Shown: positions 52,206 through 61,010 of the stretch, piece by piece
Layout: every line of letters starts with the position of its first letter
How positions within the stretch are numbered: position 1 is the stretch's first letter
Assembly (NCBI GenBank): GCA_964389755.1
Contig: CAYMEW010000001.1
Location: forward strand, 62,001 to 126,000
Length of the DNA stretch: 64,000 nt
Source: JBBSUQ01 sp964389755
GTDB lineage: Bacteria > Bacteroidota > Bacteroidia > Flavobacteriales_D > Crocinitomicaceae
Direction of reading: 5' to 3'
The notes under the pieces: model-generated
Databases searched by the model: none
Seen by the model: only the letters and a program-made list of their open reading frames with translations
Told to the model about the DNA's origin: nothing
Made by a program: the position numbers and the translations under genes

Positions 52206-52628
52206 TTAAATTGTGAGCGCGATAAATCCCAATTTACTGAGTTGAAGACCGTATAAAATTCCGTTTTCAATTACCGTTGCACCGGTAGGAACCTGGTTTG
52301 CATCGATCTTGAATTTTGCAAGTGAGATCCCGCAGACAAAAATTCGGACATTTAAAGCCTCAGCCCGTTTGAGAAGCCGGACGAACTCCGGGTTATCCGG
52401 AATATCTGTCACTGTTTTGCCACAAAGGACCACGTAAAATTCGCCATAGTCATCACCGTCCGCTGTGCTCAATTCTGCCGCAGTCAGCAAAACCGGTTCG
52501 AGTTGCCGGATATTTTTAGAAAGTATGAGGTAATTATTTTTTTCGGGATTAAATTCCTGCGCCTTTAAGGAATTGTTGCTCATGAGCAACAGGCACAGCG
52601 TCGCTATAAACAAGATACTGCTTTTCAT
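52206..52628 (-). CDS. Exported DsrE-like sulfur-relay protein
   Basis: A 140-residue protein with a signal peptide (residues 1-23, cleavage near LKAQ). The mature part has the DsrE/DsrF-like alpha-beta fold: a beta strand with FYVVLCGKTV, a helix, then ALNVRIFVCGISLAKFKID, and GATVIENGILYGLQLSKLGF at the end. The Cys in VCGISL matches the position of the sulfur-carrying cysteine in DsrE. Exported DsrE-like proteins are common next to thiosulfate or sulfide enzymes. It is 17 bp upstream of the DoxD/DoxA-like gene and presumably co-transcribed with it. Confidence 0.8.
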   Translation of the reverse strand: MKSSILFIATLCLLLMSNNSLKAQEFNPEKNNYLILSKNIRQLEPVLLTAAELSTADGDDYGEFYVVLCGKTVTDIPDNPEFVRLLKRAEALNVRIFVCGISLAKFKIDANQVPTGATVIENGILYGLQLSKLGFIALTI

Positions 52629-52768
52629 CTTTTAGAAATTTTGAATTAAATGTAAATGTGGCCGCCCCCGCGAAACGTAATTTTGCACAGGAGGACAAAC
52701 GGCCAGTTAGCCTTTAAAGAATCAGACTGCGATCTTTGACCGCATGTTTGTTTAAGAGGCTTTTCGTT

Positions 52769-53149
52769 TTAAAGAAAATCAGCTGTTTGCAGTGGTATCT
52801 TCAGGTTTCCGTGCATTAAGTAAAGCCGAATCGTTTTACGTGCAATGGCCGGTTTTAAAGGCTTGTCGGAGTGAACGTATCCGGCATCGCTAAAATAAAG
52901 GTCAGCAAATCCTGTAGCTGCGAACGGTACATATTTGTCAAACGACCCGGCGTTAACGATCTGTTTGGGTATGGCCTCGTAAACACGACAATTTGCCTGT
53001 TCCCGTGTTGTCTGGCTTTTATTCAAAACCTCCGTTTGCGGGACGCCGAGTTGTGCCTGTATGAAGTTGCGGACCTTACAGGGCGAAAGTACCAGTAAAG
53101 CCATCAGGCCCAGAATGGGCAGGATGCTATTTAGCTTCTGCTTATTCAC
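52769..53149 (-). CDS. Small secreted/membrane hypothetical protein, start of the sulfur gene group
   Basis: A 126-residue protein with an N-terminal signal or anchor (about residues 7-22) followed by CKVRNFIQAQLGVPQTEVLNK-type residues and a conserved-looking tail. The CKVRN/QLGVPQTEVLN segment looks like a family signature, but I cannot name it. It lies 140 bp upstream of the DsrE-like gene, with both genes in the same direction, so it may belong to the same unit. Function unknown. Confidence 0.65.
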   Translation of the reverse strand: MNKQKLNSILPILGLMALLVLSPCKVRNFIQAQLGVPQTEVLNKSQTTREQANCRVYEAIPKQIVNAGSFDKYVPFAATGFADLYFSDAGYVHSDKPLKPAIARKTIRLYLMHGNLKIPLQTADFL

Positions 53150-53386
53150 CCGACTAAAGTACGGAACAAAGGCGCCGCACTGCGTTAATTTTTTGCTAAG
53201 ACTTACAGTGATGTTTAGTGCCGCGAGCCATTGTCGCTATTTATTCTTTCTAAAGATCGATCGGTATAACGCTTATTTTCAGTTAAGAGTATTCGTAAGG
53301 ACAAGGAGTTGAACCAGGTATTTTACGCAGCTTATGCAACCCTTTTACTTTGGGCTTCATCAATGGGGAAACTTAAATAACAATTT

Positions 53387-53908
53387 ATGAAATCTTTTAT
53401 GCTTGTCTTATTCTTCGCCGCCATCACGGTTTTCCCGGCGCTTTCTCAAACATCGGTTCCTGCAACACAATCAAACTATTATGGGCGGATGTCCGTCGGT
53501 GTACTGGCCGGGAAGAATGTTTATACGTCCATGCAAATTTCCAACGGTTACCGGTTCCGCCACATCGAAGTGGGCTTCGGTCTGGGACTTGAACGCTTTG
53601 GTTTTGAACGGTACGTCCCGTTATTCCTTGAATCGCGCTACAATTTCGGTAAAGGAAATACACAACCTTTCGTGGGAATTAAGGCCGGCTACCTTGCCGC
53701 GCTTAATCGGTATGAACCCAATTCGTTGGTGAACCAGGGCGGATATCTCGCCGGAATCAATGTCGGATTAACGCACTATTTCACACCTCACTTCGGAATG
53801 ACATCCCAAATCGGATATCGACGAATGCAATCAAACCAGTATGGTTACTACCTTTGGCAAAATCTTCCGAACCAGGTAGAATTTCGCATTGGCATCGTAT
53901 TGCGTTAA
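53387..53908 (+). CDS. Putative outer-membrane beta-barrel protein
   Basis: A 173-residue protein with a signal peptide (residues 1-20, cleavage near ALSQ). The mature part is a run of alternating hydrophobic and polar strands: RMSVGVLAGKNVY, RHIEVGFGLGLERF, PLFLESRYNFG, QPFVGIKAGY and AGINVGLTHYF. It ends in an aromatic-rich strand (VEFRIGIVLR). This is the pattern of small eight-strand outer-membrane barrels. It is followed by an ECF sigma/anti-sigma pair whose last gene also ends in barrel-like strands. Confidence 0.75.
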   Translation: MKSFMLVLFFAAITVFPALSQTSVPATQSNYYGRMSVGVLAGKNVYTSMQISNGYRFRHIEVGFGLGLERFGFERYVPLFLESRYNFGKGNTQPFVGIKAGYLAALNRYEPNSLVNQGGYLAGINVGLTHYFTPHFGMTSQIGYRRMQSNQYGYYLWQNLPNQVEFRIGIVLR

Positions 53909-53987
53909 CGGTTCAAAAAAAAGGATTAGTTTCAACATTCATACCTTCCGGCGGGACGGACCGTCGAACTATATTACGATTTATCTT

Positions 53988-54569
53988 TTGGATTACACGC
54001 ATTGTTCGGAGAGCGACCTGGTAAAGGGCTGTAAAAAACAGGTCAGGCAGGCACAACATGCACTTTTTCTGCGCTTTTCATACATGATGAAAGGTATCTG
54101 CCTGCGCTATACACAGGATGAGGCAGAGGCGGAAGATGTTTTGCAGGAGGCCTTCATCAGGATCTTCAAAAGTCTGGATTCGTATGAGAAAAAGGGACCG
54201 TTGGGCGCATGGGTGCGTAAGATCACGGTGAATTCGGCACTGGAACATTGCCGCAAGTCTGAAACGGCGCGCCGCCATTGGCTGCATGTATGTGAAACGC
54301 ACGATTTAAATTCCGTCACACCAGATGAAGCGATCGAACGACTGAACCTCGAAGCATTGTTGCAAAAAATTCAGCAATTGCCCCCGGGATTCCGTGCCGT
54401 TTTCAACCTCTACGCGATCGAGGGCTATACCCACCAGGAAATCGGTGAATTACTTGGTATTTCAGCGGGAACATCGAAATCACAATACAGCAGAGCAAGG
54501 CTACTCCTGCGTGAAATGATTAATAAGGAATTAGTACTGGATTCAAAAATACGGAATTATGCAAACTAA
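53988..54569 (+). CDS. ECF-type RNA polymerase sigma factor (TTG start likely)
   Basis: A sigma-70 family protein with region 2 (LFLRFSYMMKGICLRYTQDEAEAEDVLQ split, ending EAFIRIFKSL) and region 4 (LPPGFRAVFNLYAIEGYTHQ, then EIGELLGISAGTSKSQYSRAR). The frame is open from an ATG at 53889 that overlaps the preceding gene by 20 bp and yields an unusual basic N-terminus. The TTG at 53988 gives the normal 193-residue length and fits better. It overlaps the next gene, a one-TM anti-sigma candidate, by 11 bp. Confidence 0.85.
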   Translation: MDYTHCSESDLVKGCKKQVRQAQHALFLRFSYMMKGICLRYTQDEAEAEDVLQEAFIRIFKSLDSYEKKGPLGAWVRKITVNSALEHCRKSETARRHWLHVCETHDLNSVTPDEAIERLNLEALLQKIQQLPPGFRAVFNLYAIEGYTHQEIGELLGISAGTSKSQYSRARLLLREMINKELVLDSKIRNYAN

Positions 54570-55800
54570 CGAGCGGAAAGGGAGCTTAACGGATGCATTC
54601 CGGAGTTTTGGTGCGGAGCCATCGGAAGAACTCTGGTCGGCCATTTCAGAGCAAATGGATAAACCGAATAAACGCAGGCTAGCTGTAATCTGGTGGCTTT
54701 CCGGGCTTGCGGGAATGTTCGCACTCATTCTCATGCTGACACTCCATTATTCACGTGAAGAAAAACGTTTCGCTGCGCATAAGCCGGCTCCAATTAGTGT
54801 CCCTAAAACCGAAGAAAAAGCAGGGAATTCCGCTCAAAAAGGCGACAGTACCATACGTTTGGAAATAAGTCCGGCTATCCCTACATCAGTTGCCAGTCCC
54901 GTTGCAGACGAATATAAGTGCGTGCACCCGGTACCTGTTTCGGTTGCATCTTCGGAAACCGACCCCGAACCTGATCGGGAGAAAGAAATGCCAACGAATT
55001 CGATTGATTTCGTGAACGAAGCAAACAAATCTTCAATCGCTATGATCGACCGACTCCCGGCTTTAAACGTTCAGCAGACAATCGAGGCGGACATTAACAG
55101 GCCCGATAGGGTTCGTCACAAGCCTTTTATGGATCGCAACCCCAAACAAAGGTGGCCTGTTCCGCAAGCGACTAAATGGAAAGCCGGGATTCAATTCGGC
55201 TATTCCAATTCCCTCGGTGAATATTCGTATATAAACAATTATTTACCCCTGCCATCTGGCTACGATCCTCTAGCGAATGATGCTCCTCAAAATTATCGCT
55301 GCCTTTCAGCCACGATCGCCCGACGCGTAAAGCGCTGGTGGTTTGAAAGTGGAATCCAGTTAGGCAGGTTTAAAGCGATGCGTGTGCTTGACACTACTCA
55401 ACCGTACTTACCTGATTTCCAGATTGTCGTTGCCCGTACCCTAACAATTGGCATTCCATTAGCTGCCCGTTATGACCTTTATTACCAACCATGGACGCAT
55501 TCGCAGTTATATGCGCGGATCGGTACGGTACAAAATTTTCCTGTTTATCGTTCCGACACCTATTTTTCAGTTCAAAACTCATCCGTAAGCAGTTTCAGAG
55601 AGGCGCGGGCATATTTTAATTATTACGGCTCGGTTTGCGCAACTCTGGGTATTGAGCAGCATATCTGGAAAGGTTTATCAGTGGATGTTCGACCGGAATT
55701 CACCTTTTATTACAGGCCCCCGACTAATTCCGTCCAGAATCCCAAAGTGAAAGTTTTTTCGTGGTATGGCTGGAATTTCGCCTTTAACTGGACGTTTTAA
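54559..55800 (+). CDS. Putative anti-sigma factor with barrel-like C-terminal domain
   Basis: A 413-residue protein. A short cytoplasmic part (1-40, LTDAFRSFGAEPSEELWSAI) precedes one membrane helix (about 43-62). A long low-complexity periplasmic linker (about 65-205) leads to a strand-rich C-terminal domain (about 210-413) with WKAGIQFGYSNSLGEY, CLSATIARRVKRWWFESG, LSVDVRPEFTFYYR and a terminal aromatic strand (WNFAFNWTF). That domain resembles a small outer-membrane barrel. The layout would connect an outer-membrane module through the periplasm to a sigma factor in one chain, which is unusual. It overlaps the ECF sigma gene by 11 bp. Confidence 0.75.
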   Translation: MQTNERKGSLTDAFRSFGAEPSEELWSAISEQMDKPNKRRLAVIWWLSGLAGMFALILMLTLHYSREEKRFAAHKPAPISVPKTEEKAGNSAQKGDSTIRLEISPAIPTSVASPVADEYKCVHPVPVSVASSETDPEPDREKEMPTNSIDFVNEANKSSIAMIDRLPALNVQQTIEADINRPDRVRHKPFMDRNPKQRWPVPQATKWKAGIQFGYSNSLGEYSYINNYLPLPSGYDPLANDAPQNYRCLSATIARRVKRWWFESGIQLGRFKAMRVLDTTQPYLPDFQIVVARTLTIGIPLAARYDLYYQPWTHSQLYARIGTVQNFPVYRSDTYFSVQNSSVSSFREARAYFNYYGSVCATLGIEQHIWKGLSVDVRPEFTFYYRPPTNSVQNPKVKVFSWYGWNFAFNWTF

Positions 55801-55875
55801 CGCAACTACTCAATTTAGCTGTCCGGAGGTAGCCTTCAGCGATCCCCTTCGCCGGATTTTCCGTAACATTGCAAT

Positions 55876-57111
55876 ATGGCTCGCAAAACGCTTATCAAAA
55901 ACATTAAAGGACTCGTGCAGGCGGGTGAACAGATTCCCGCAATTCGCAAAGGTGCGGATATGCAAAATCTCCCGGTGATCGAAAATGCCTTTCTCGCACT
56001 GGAAGACGGAGAGGTAATCGCCTACGGTAAGATGGAGGACTGGGAAGGAATCATCGACTGGCGCGACCTTGAAGTCATTGATGCGGACGGAAAATTTGTG
56101 CTGCCGGCACTGATCGATTCGCATACGCATACCGTTTTTGCCCGAAGTCGTGAAGAAGAGTTCGTGGACCGCATCAAAGGGCTTTCTTATGAAGAGATCG
56201 CGCTGCGAGGCGGGGGAATTCTCAATTCGGCGGCACGCCTGCGTGAAATGAGCGAGGATGAATTGTTTGAGAAAGCGTTAAAACGCGTGGAACTGATGAT
56301 GAGTTACGGAACCGGCGCTGTTGAGATCAAGTCGGGCTACGGACTCACTCCCGAAGCGGAACTGAAAATGCTACGCGTCATCCGCCGCCTGAAGGAGCAA
56401 CTTCCGATCCCCGTGAAAGCCACCTTCCTCGGGGCACATGCATTTCCTAAAGAGTTTAAAGAGAATCACCGCGGATACATCGACCAGGTCATTCACGAAA
56501 TGCTTCCGCGCATTGCCGAAGAAAAGCTGGCCGATTTCATCGATGTATTTTGTGAACGCAACTACTTCTCGGTAGCCGAAACGCGTGAAATTCTCGAAGC
56601 CGGACGTCAACACGGACTGGTTCCGAAGATACACGTCAACCAGTTTACCGTACTCGGAGGCATCGAGGCGGCGATCGACATGGGTGCGCGCAGTGTGGAT
56701 CACCTGGAGGAGATCAGCGAGCAGGACATCCGCGCTCTTCTGAAAAGCGATACAATGCCGGTCATGCTTCCCTCCTGCTCACATTTTATTTCCATTCCTT
56801 ACGGGAATGCGCGTGCTGTTATCGATGCAGGTCTGCCCCTGGCACTGGCGAGTGACTTCAACCCGGGGACCACTCCGTCTTCGAACCTCATGTTTGTCCT
56901 GTCGCTGGCCTGCGTCAAACTGAAAATGACACCGGAGGAAGCTATCAATGCCCTGACCGTTAATGCGGCACATGCCATGGATGTTCGCCAGACTCACGGA
57001 CACATTGCGGTCGGGATGAAAACGCCCGTACTGCTTACCAAAGAGATTCCTTCGCTGGCGTACCTGGCCTATGCTTTCGGTGACCAGCATGTGGAACGCC
57101 TGATCTTTTAA
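55876..57111 (+). CDS. hutI: Imidazolonepropionase
   Basis: Third step of histidine degradation: hydrolyses imidazolone-5-propionate to N-formimino-L-glutamate. The 411-residue amidohydrolase has the metal-binding DSHTHTVFARSRE near residues 77-89, with GAHAFPKE, HVNQFT, SVDHLEE and ASDFNPGTTPSS later. All are standard for HutI. No hutH, hutU or hutG lies in the window, so the pathway genes are dispersed in this genome. The ATG at 55876 is the first in frame and gives the family length. Confidence 0.95.
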   Translation: MARKTLIKNIKGLVQAGEQIPAIRKGADMQNLPVIENAFLALEDGEVIAYGKMEDWEGIIDWRDLEVIDADGKFVLPALIDSHTHTVFARSREEEFVDRIKGLSYEEIALRGGGILNSAARLREMSEDELFEKALKRVELMMSYGTGAVEIKSGYGLTPEAELKMLRVIRRLKEQLPIPVKATFLGAHAFPKEFKENHRGYIDQVIHEMLPRIAEEKLADFIDVFCERNYFSVAETREILEAGRQHGLVPKIHVNQFTVLGGIEAAIDMGARSVDHLEEISEQDIRALLKSDTMPVMLPSCSHFISIPYGNARAVIDAGLPLALASDFNPGTTPSSNLMFVLSLACVKLKMTPEEAINALTVNAAHAMDVRQTHGHIAVGMKTPVLLTKEIPSLAYLAYAFGDQHVERLIF

Positions 57112-57196
57112 ATGCTTATCACGCTGCATTCGGCTTTAATTCGAACTGTGTATTTTTTGTGTGCCAAAGGGTAATCCTGTTGTACAACTAACTATG

Positions 57197-57228
57197 GTTG
57201 GCAGTTCCTATGATTTCCGCTATATTTG
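57197..57228 (+). promoter_or_regulatory. Promoter of the T9SS Ig-like protein gene
   Basis: GTTG (57197-57200) and a perfect TATATTTG -7 box (57221-57228) are separated by 20 bp. The predicted transcript starts near 57234, which rules out the ATG at 57226 and supports a start at 57247 or 57253. Confidence 0.6.
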
Positions 57229-57246
57229 ACCAACTACAAATTAAAA

Positions 57247-58896
57247 ATGCTTATGAAAAGAACACTTACTCAACTGTTACTTATTTCCGTACCCTTTTTT
57301 ATCGCACGAACTGCCTCGGCGCAGTGTGATGTTTCTGTAACCGCTTCGGATACGCTTATCTGTTCGGGCGACGATGTGACGATCACGGCCAACCCTCCGG
57401 GAACCTACACTTCGCTGGTAACGACCTATTCGGCAGGCAACAATCACCGTGGAAACATGTTTGATATCCAGGCTACGAATCAGGTGGTCATTGACTCGTT
57501 TGCGGCGCACCCGATGGGCAACACAACGATCGAGATCTATTATCGTCCCACTCCTTTCGCAGGATACGAAGCTTCTTCGGCAGGCTGGACACTCATCGGT
57601 TCGGCAGCCGTTACGGCACAGCCTTCGGGCACTCCGACGATGATCCCGGTGGATATTAACGTAACGATCCCGGCCGGACAGACCTACAGTTTTTATGTGA
57701 CGTCCGCAAACACCGCCGTGAGCCTGAATTACAGCGACGGAACTTCCCAGGGAGCCGTTTACGCTTCCGATGCCAACATTTCATTCCTGCAGGGAGTGGG
57801 CCTGGAATACCCGTTTACCGCAGGCGGCGGAACCTTTAGTCCGCGGATCTGGAACGGTACGATCTATTACAGCATTCCCGTAGCCACCACTTATAGCTGG
57901 AGCACCGGTGCCACTACACAGAGTATTAGCGAGACGCTTACGAGCAGCACGCAATACACGGTAACGATCGATGCGAGCGGTTGTCCCTCGCAAACGGAAA
58001 CAATCGAGATCCTGGTGTCAGAGCCGAACATCGACGCGGGGATGACGCAAACCGTTTGTTACGGCGACACTGTCACACTCTCCGGCAGCGGCGGAATCGG
58101 TTATTTCTGGGATAACGGTGTTTCGGACGGTGTTCCTTTCTCCGCTACTTCCACGACTTTGTATACGGTCAATGCGATCGACACGGCTTCCTGTCCGGGT
58201 TCCGACACGGTGACCGTTCACGTGAACGACCTGCCTGCCGTGGACGCGGGTATGGATGTGGATGCCTGTAGCGGTTCCGACATTACGCTGACCGGAACCG
58301 GCGCATCTTCGTATAGCTGGAACAACGGTGTTACGAACGGGATGCCTTTCGAGGCCATGGACGGAGACTATATTGTGACCGGAACGGATGCAAACGGCTG
58401 TGTCAATTCGGATACGATGCATGTCTCGGTGATCGAGGTGAATGATTCTGTGATTCAGAGCGGCGTGGTGCTTTCTGCTGATGCCAGCGGTGCCGCTTAC
58501 CAGTGGTACGATTGTGCGACCTGGACCATGATCAGCGGGGCCACTTCCCAAACGTACACGCCTACTGCAAACGGAAGTTACGCAGTTGTCGTTACGGAGA
58601 ACGGATGTTCCGACACTTCCGAATGTATGGCAGTGAGCACGGTGGGCCTGGAAGAGGTATTCGCTGCGGCTGTTTCCGTGAACCCGAACCCGACAAACGG
58701 CCAGGTGAAGGTGCATTGCGACCAGGTAAAAGCGCGTGAGATCATCCTGATGAATGCGCAGGGAGAGGTACTTGAAACACACGTGCCGAACGGTTCGGAA
58801 ACGACTATCGACCTGGGCAATTATGCTTCGGGAGTTTACCTGATCCGTATCTCAACCGATGCCGGAACAGTATTGAAAAAGATCATCCGGAATTAA
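57247..58896 (+). CDS. T9SS-exported Ig/PKD-like repeat protein
   Basis: A 549-residue secreted protein. A signal peptide ends near ASAQ (residue about 26). A jelly-roll-like N-terminal domain (about 40-220) is followed by Ig-like segments (about 225-465) with SYSWNNGVTNGMPF and YFWDNGVSDGVPF motifs. A T9SS type A sorting domain (VNPNPTNGQVKV, ending KIIRN) ends it. The segments recall the tandem units of the giant adhesin but are not copies of them. Met57247 and Met57253 are both possible starts after the predicted promoter. A terminator follows. Confidence 0.85.
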   Translation: MLMKRTLTQLLLISVPFFIARTASAQCDVSVTASDTLICSGDDVTITANPPGTYTSLVTTYSAGNNHRGNMFDIQATNQVVIDSFAAHPMGNTTIEIYYRPTPFAGYEASSAGWTLIGSAAVTAQPSGTPTMIPVDINVTIPAGQTYSFYVTSANTAVSLNYSDGTSQGAVYASDANISFLQGVGLEYPFTAGGGTFSPRIWNGTIYYSIPVATTYSWSTGATTQSISETLTSSTQYTVTIDASGCPSQTETIEILVSEPNIDAGMTQTVCYGDTVTLSGSGGIGYFWDNGVSDGVPFSATSTTLYTVNAIDTASCPGSDTVTVHVNDLPAVDAGMDVDACSGSDITLTGTGASSYSWNNGVTNGMPFEAMDGDYIVTGTDANGCVNSDTMHVSVIEVNDSVIQSGVVLSADASGAAYQWYDCATWTMISGATSQTYTPTANGSYAVVVTENGCSDTSECMAVSTVGLEEVFAAAVSVNPNPTNGQVKVHCDQVKAREIILMNAQGEVLETHVPNGSETTIDLGNYASGVYLIRISTDAGTVLKKIIRN

Positions 58897-58914
58897 ACAA
58901 ACCGTTGAACATAC

Positions 58915-58945
58915 GAAAGGCTGCCCCGTTCGGAGCAGCCTTTTC
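58915..58945. terminator. Terminator between the T9SS gene and fumC
   Basis: An AAAGGCTGC / GCAGCCTTTT stem around a short loop with a T run lies between the convergent T9SS and fumC genes. Confidence 0.85.
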
Positions 58946-58966
58946 TTTTTGAAGGTATTTGTATGA

Positions 58967-60361
58967 TCAGAGTGATCCGATCATTTTAGAAGGATCAACC
59001 CATTCGTCGTATTGTTCCGGGGTCACGTGTCCGAGCGTTACGGCAGCTTCTTTGAGCGTGGTTCCGTTCTTGTGGGCATATTTCGCGATCTCCGCGGCTT
59101 TGTAATAACCGATCTTCGTATTCAGTGCGGTTACCAGCATCAGTGAGTTCTCCAAGTGCTTATTGAGTACCGGCATGTTCGGTTCAATGCCATCGGCGCA
59201 GTTTTTCGTAAAGGAAACGCAGGCATCACCGATGAGGCGGGCAGACTGCAGAACGTTGTAGGCAATTACGGGCTTGAACACATTGAGTTCGAAGTGTCCG
59301 TTTGAACCTGCGACGCTTACCGCCATGTCGTTCCCCATCACCTGTGCACATACCATCGTAAGTGCTTCGGGCTGTGTCGGGTTTACCTTCCCGGGCATGA
59401 TCGAAGACCCCGGTTCGTTATCCGGGATGATGATCTCGCCGATTCCACAACGCGGTCCGGAGGAAAGCATGCGAATGTCGTTAGCTACTTTCATAAGGCT
59501 CACAGCGGCGCGTTTGAGTGCACCGGAGAGTTCCACCATCGCATCGTGGGCTGCGAGCGCTTCGAATTTGTTCTTTGCCGTAATGAAAGGCAAACCTGTG
59601 AATTCCGCGATCTTTTTCGCCACGAGCACGTCATAGCCTTTCGGCGTGTTGAGTCCCGTACCAACGGCCGTACCTCCGAGCGCGAGTTCGGAAACGGCTA
59701 CAAGCGCGTTGTTGATCGCGCGCATGGAGTTGTCGATCTGTGCGACGTAGCCACTGAATTCCTGCCCGAGTGTGAGCGGTGTGGCGTCCATGAAGTGCGT
59801 GCGTCCTGTTTTCACGATCTCTTTGAATTCCTCTACTTTTCGTTGCAGGGCATCGCGGAGGGTCTGAAGCCCGGGAAGTGTTGTTTCAACGGTCATTTTA
59901 TAGGCCGCAATGTGCATGGCCGTGGGATACGTATCGTTCGAAGACTGCGATTTGTTCACGTCATCGTTGGGGTTGAGGACCTTTTCATTATCGGTCAGTT
60001 TACCGCCGTTCATAACGTGTGCACGGTTTGCGATCACTTCGTTACAGTTCATGTTAGACTGCGTACCGGAACCGGTTTGCCAGATCACGAGCGGGAATTC
60101 GGAGTCGAGTTTGCCGGTGAGGATCTCGTCACAGACCTTTGAAATGAGTTCTTTTTTCTCAGCGTCGAGTGCACCGAGTTCGTTATTGGCGTGTGCCGCC
60201 GCTTTTTTCAGGTATGCGAATGCGTGAATCACTTCGATGGGCATGGAGGCTTCCGGCCCGATCCTGAAGTTGTTGCGCGAGCGTTCGGTCTGTGCACCCC
60301 AGTAACGGTCTGCCGGAACCTTTACTTCGCCCATGGTGTCCTTTTCAATTCTGTAATCCAT
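58967..60361 (-). CDS. fumC: Fumarate hydratase, class II
   Basis: Citric-acid-cycle enzyme that interconverts fumarate and L-malate. The 464-residue length and the signature GSSIMPGKVNPTQ (near residues 316-328) identify the class II fumarase/aspartase superfamily. GSGTQSNMNCNEVIANRA, TGRTHFMDATPLTLGQE and AALNTKIGYY-type segments are FumC-specific. The gene is monocistronic and divergent from a tiny membrane protein gene. Confidence 0.96.
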   Translation of the reverse strand: MDYRIEKDTMGEVKVPADRYWGAQTERSRNNFRIGPEASMPIEVIHAFAYLKKAAAHANNELGALDAEKKELISKVCDEILTGKLDSEFPLVIWQTGSGTQSNMNCNEVIANRAHVMNGGKLTDNEKVLNPNDDVNKSQSSNDTYPTAMHIAAYKMTVETTLPGLQTLRDALQRKVEEFKEIVKTGRTHFMDATPLTLGQEFSGYVAQIDNSMRAINNALVAVSELALGGTAVGTGLNTPKGYDVLVAKKIAEFTGLPFITAKNKFEALAAHDAMVELSGALKRAAVSLMKVANDIRMLSSGPRCGIGEIIIPDNEPGSSIMPGKVNPTQPEALTMVCAQVMGNDMAVSVAGSNGHFELNVFKPVIAYNVLQSARLIGDACVSFTKNCADGIEPNMPVLNKHLENSLMLVTALNTKIGYYKAAEIAKYAHKNGTTLKEAAVTLGHVTPEQYDEWVDPSKMIGSL

Positions 60362-60429
60362 TTTATTTTTTTATTTGAAATATTTATTACTTTTACACCC
60401 GTAAAAACGAACACAAAAATAATAAAGAG

Positions 60430-60582
60430 ATGAGTATTTTCGGTATTGTAACGTTTCTTTTGATTGGAGGTATGGCTTTTTGGCTGTTATTATTCCTGAT
60501 GGGATTCATCCTTCCGTACTGGATCACAATCGGTTCTTTCCAGATGCTCAAGCCGAAGCGCGTGTTCGAGGATAAAAAGTAA
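60430..60582 (+). CDS. Tiny one-TM protein (50 residues)
   Basis: A 50-residue frame starting ATG at 60430: a short N-terminus, a long hydrophobic segment (about residues 4-36, including FLLIGGMAFWLLLFLMGF and PYWITIG), and a basic tail ending KRVFEDKK. It is too short for a standard ORF cut-off, but it starts with a clean ATG and is followed within 25 bp by a strong terminator, which supports a real transcript. The layout recalls the small single-helix protein at 19474. Function unknown. Confidence 0.7.
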   Translation: MSIFGIVTFLLIGGMAFWLLLFLMGFILPYWITIGSFQMLKPKRVFEDKK

Positions 60583-60604
60583 GTAAACTTATTTAAGATA
60601 TTCG

Positions 60605-60638
60605 GAAGCTGTTCATCGTGTGGTGAACGGCTTTTTTT
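60605..60638 (+). terminator. Terminator after the 50-residue protein
   Basis: An AGCTGTTCA / TGAACGGCT stem with an 8-nt loop is followed by seven T. Confidence 0.85.
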
Positions 60639-61010
60639 GTGTTTCGGAATATGGGATGGGTACCGCGTAAGCAACTGCTTCCCGGTAAAAGGCAACTGCG
60701 ATTCATATTCGATTTTGTCTTCGAACCGTTTCGGGAATACCGTATCCTGCCTTCTGATATGCTTCACACATACTTTTGGGATACTGTTAACACGGCTCAA
60801 CCACGGTTCAAGCACGGCTCAACATACCTTCACTTCGTTTCGGTACGCAGGCCAACCCTTCACTTTGTTTCGGTATGTAACCGCTCAGCTTCTTCGGACC
60901 GTGCAGGCCGTTCTATTAAAATAAAAGGGGATTTTATATGAACGTCGAAATGAACCCAATGTTGCCTGTTTGCCATCATTTGACCAGCACAGTAGCCTGG
61001 TTTGGTTCGC
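60639..61010. repeat. Intergenic region with short tandem and direct repeats
   Basis: Three tandem copies of an 11-bp unit CACGG(C/T)TCAA(C/G) lie at 60791-60823. Two near-identical 21-bp direct repeats (CCTTCACTTCGTTTCGGTACG type) lie at 60827-60847 and 60857-60877, 30 bp apart. The 11-bp unit is a phase-shifted version of that at 5683-5709. No gene is convincing here; the overlapping 95-100-residue frames are built from the repeats. The GLPGLI gene ends at 61011. Confidence 0.6.
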
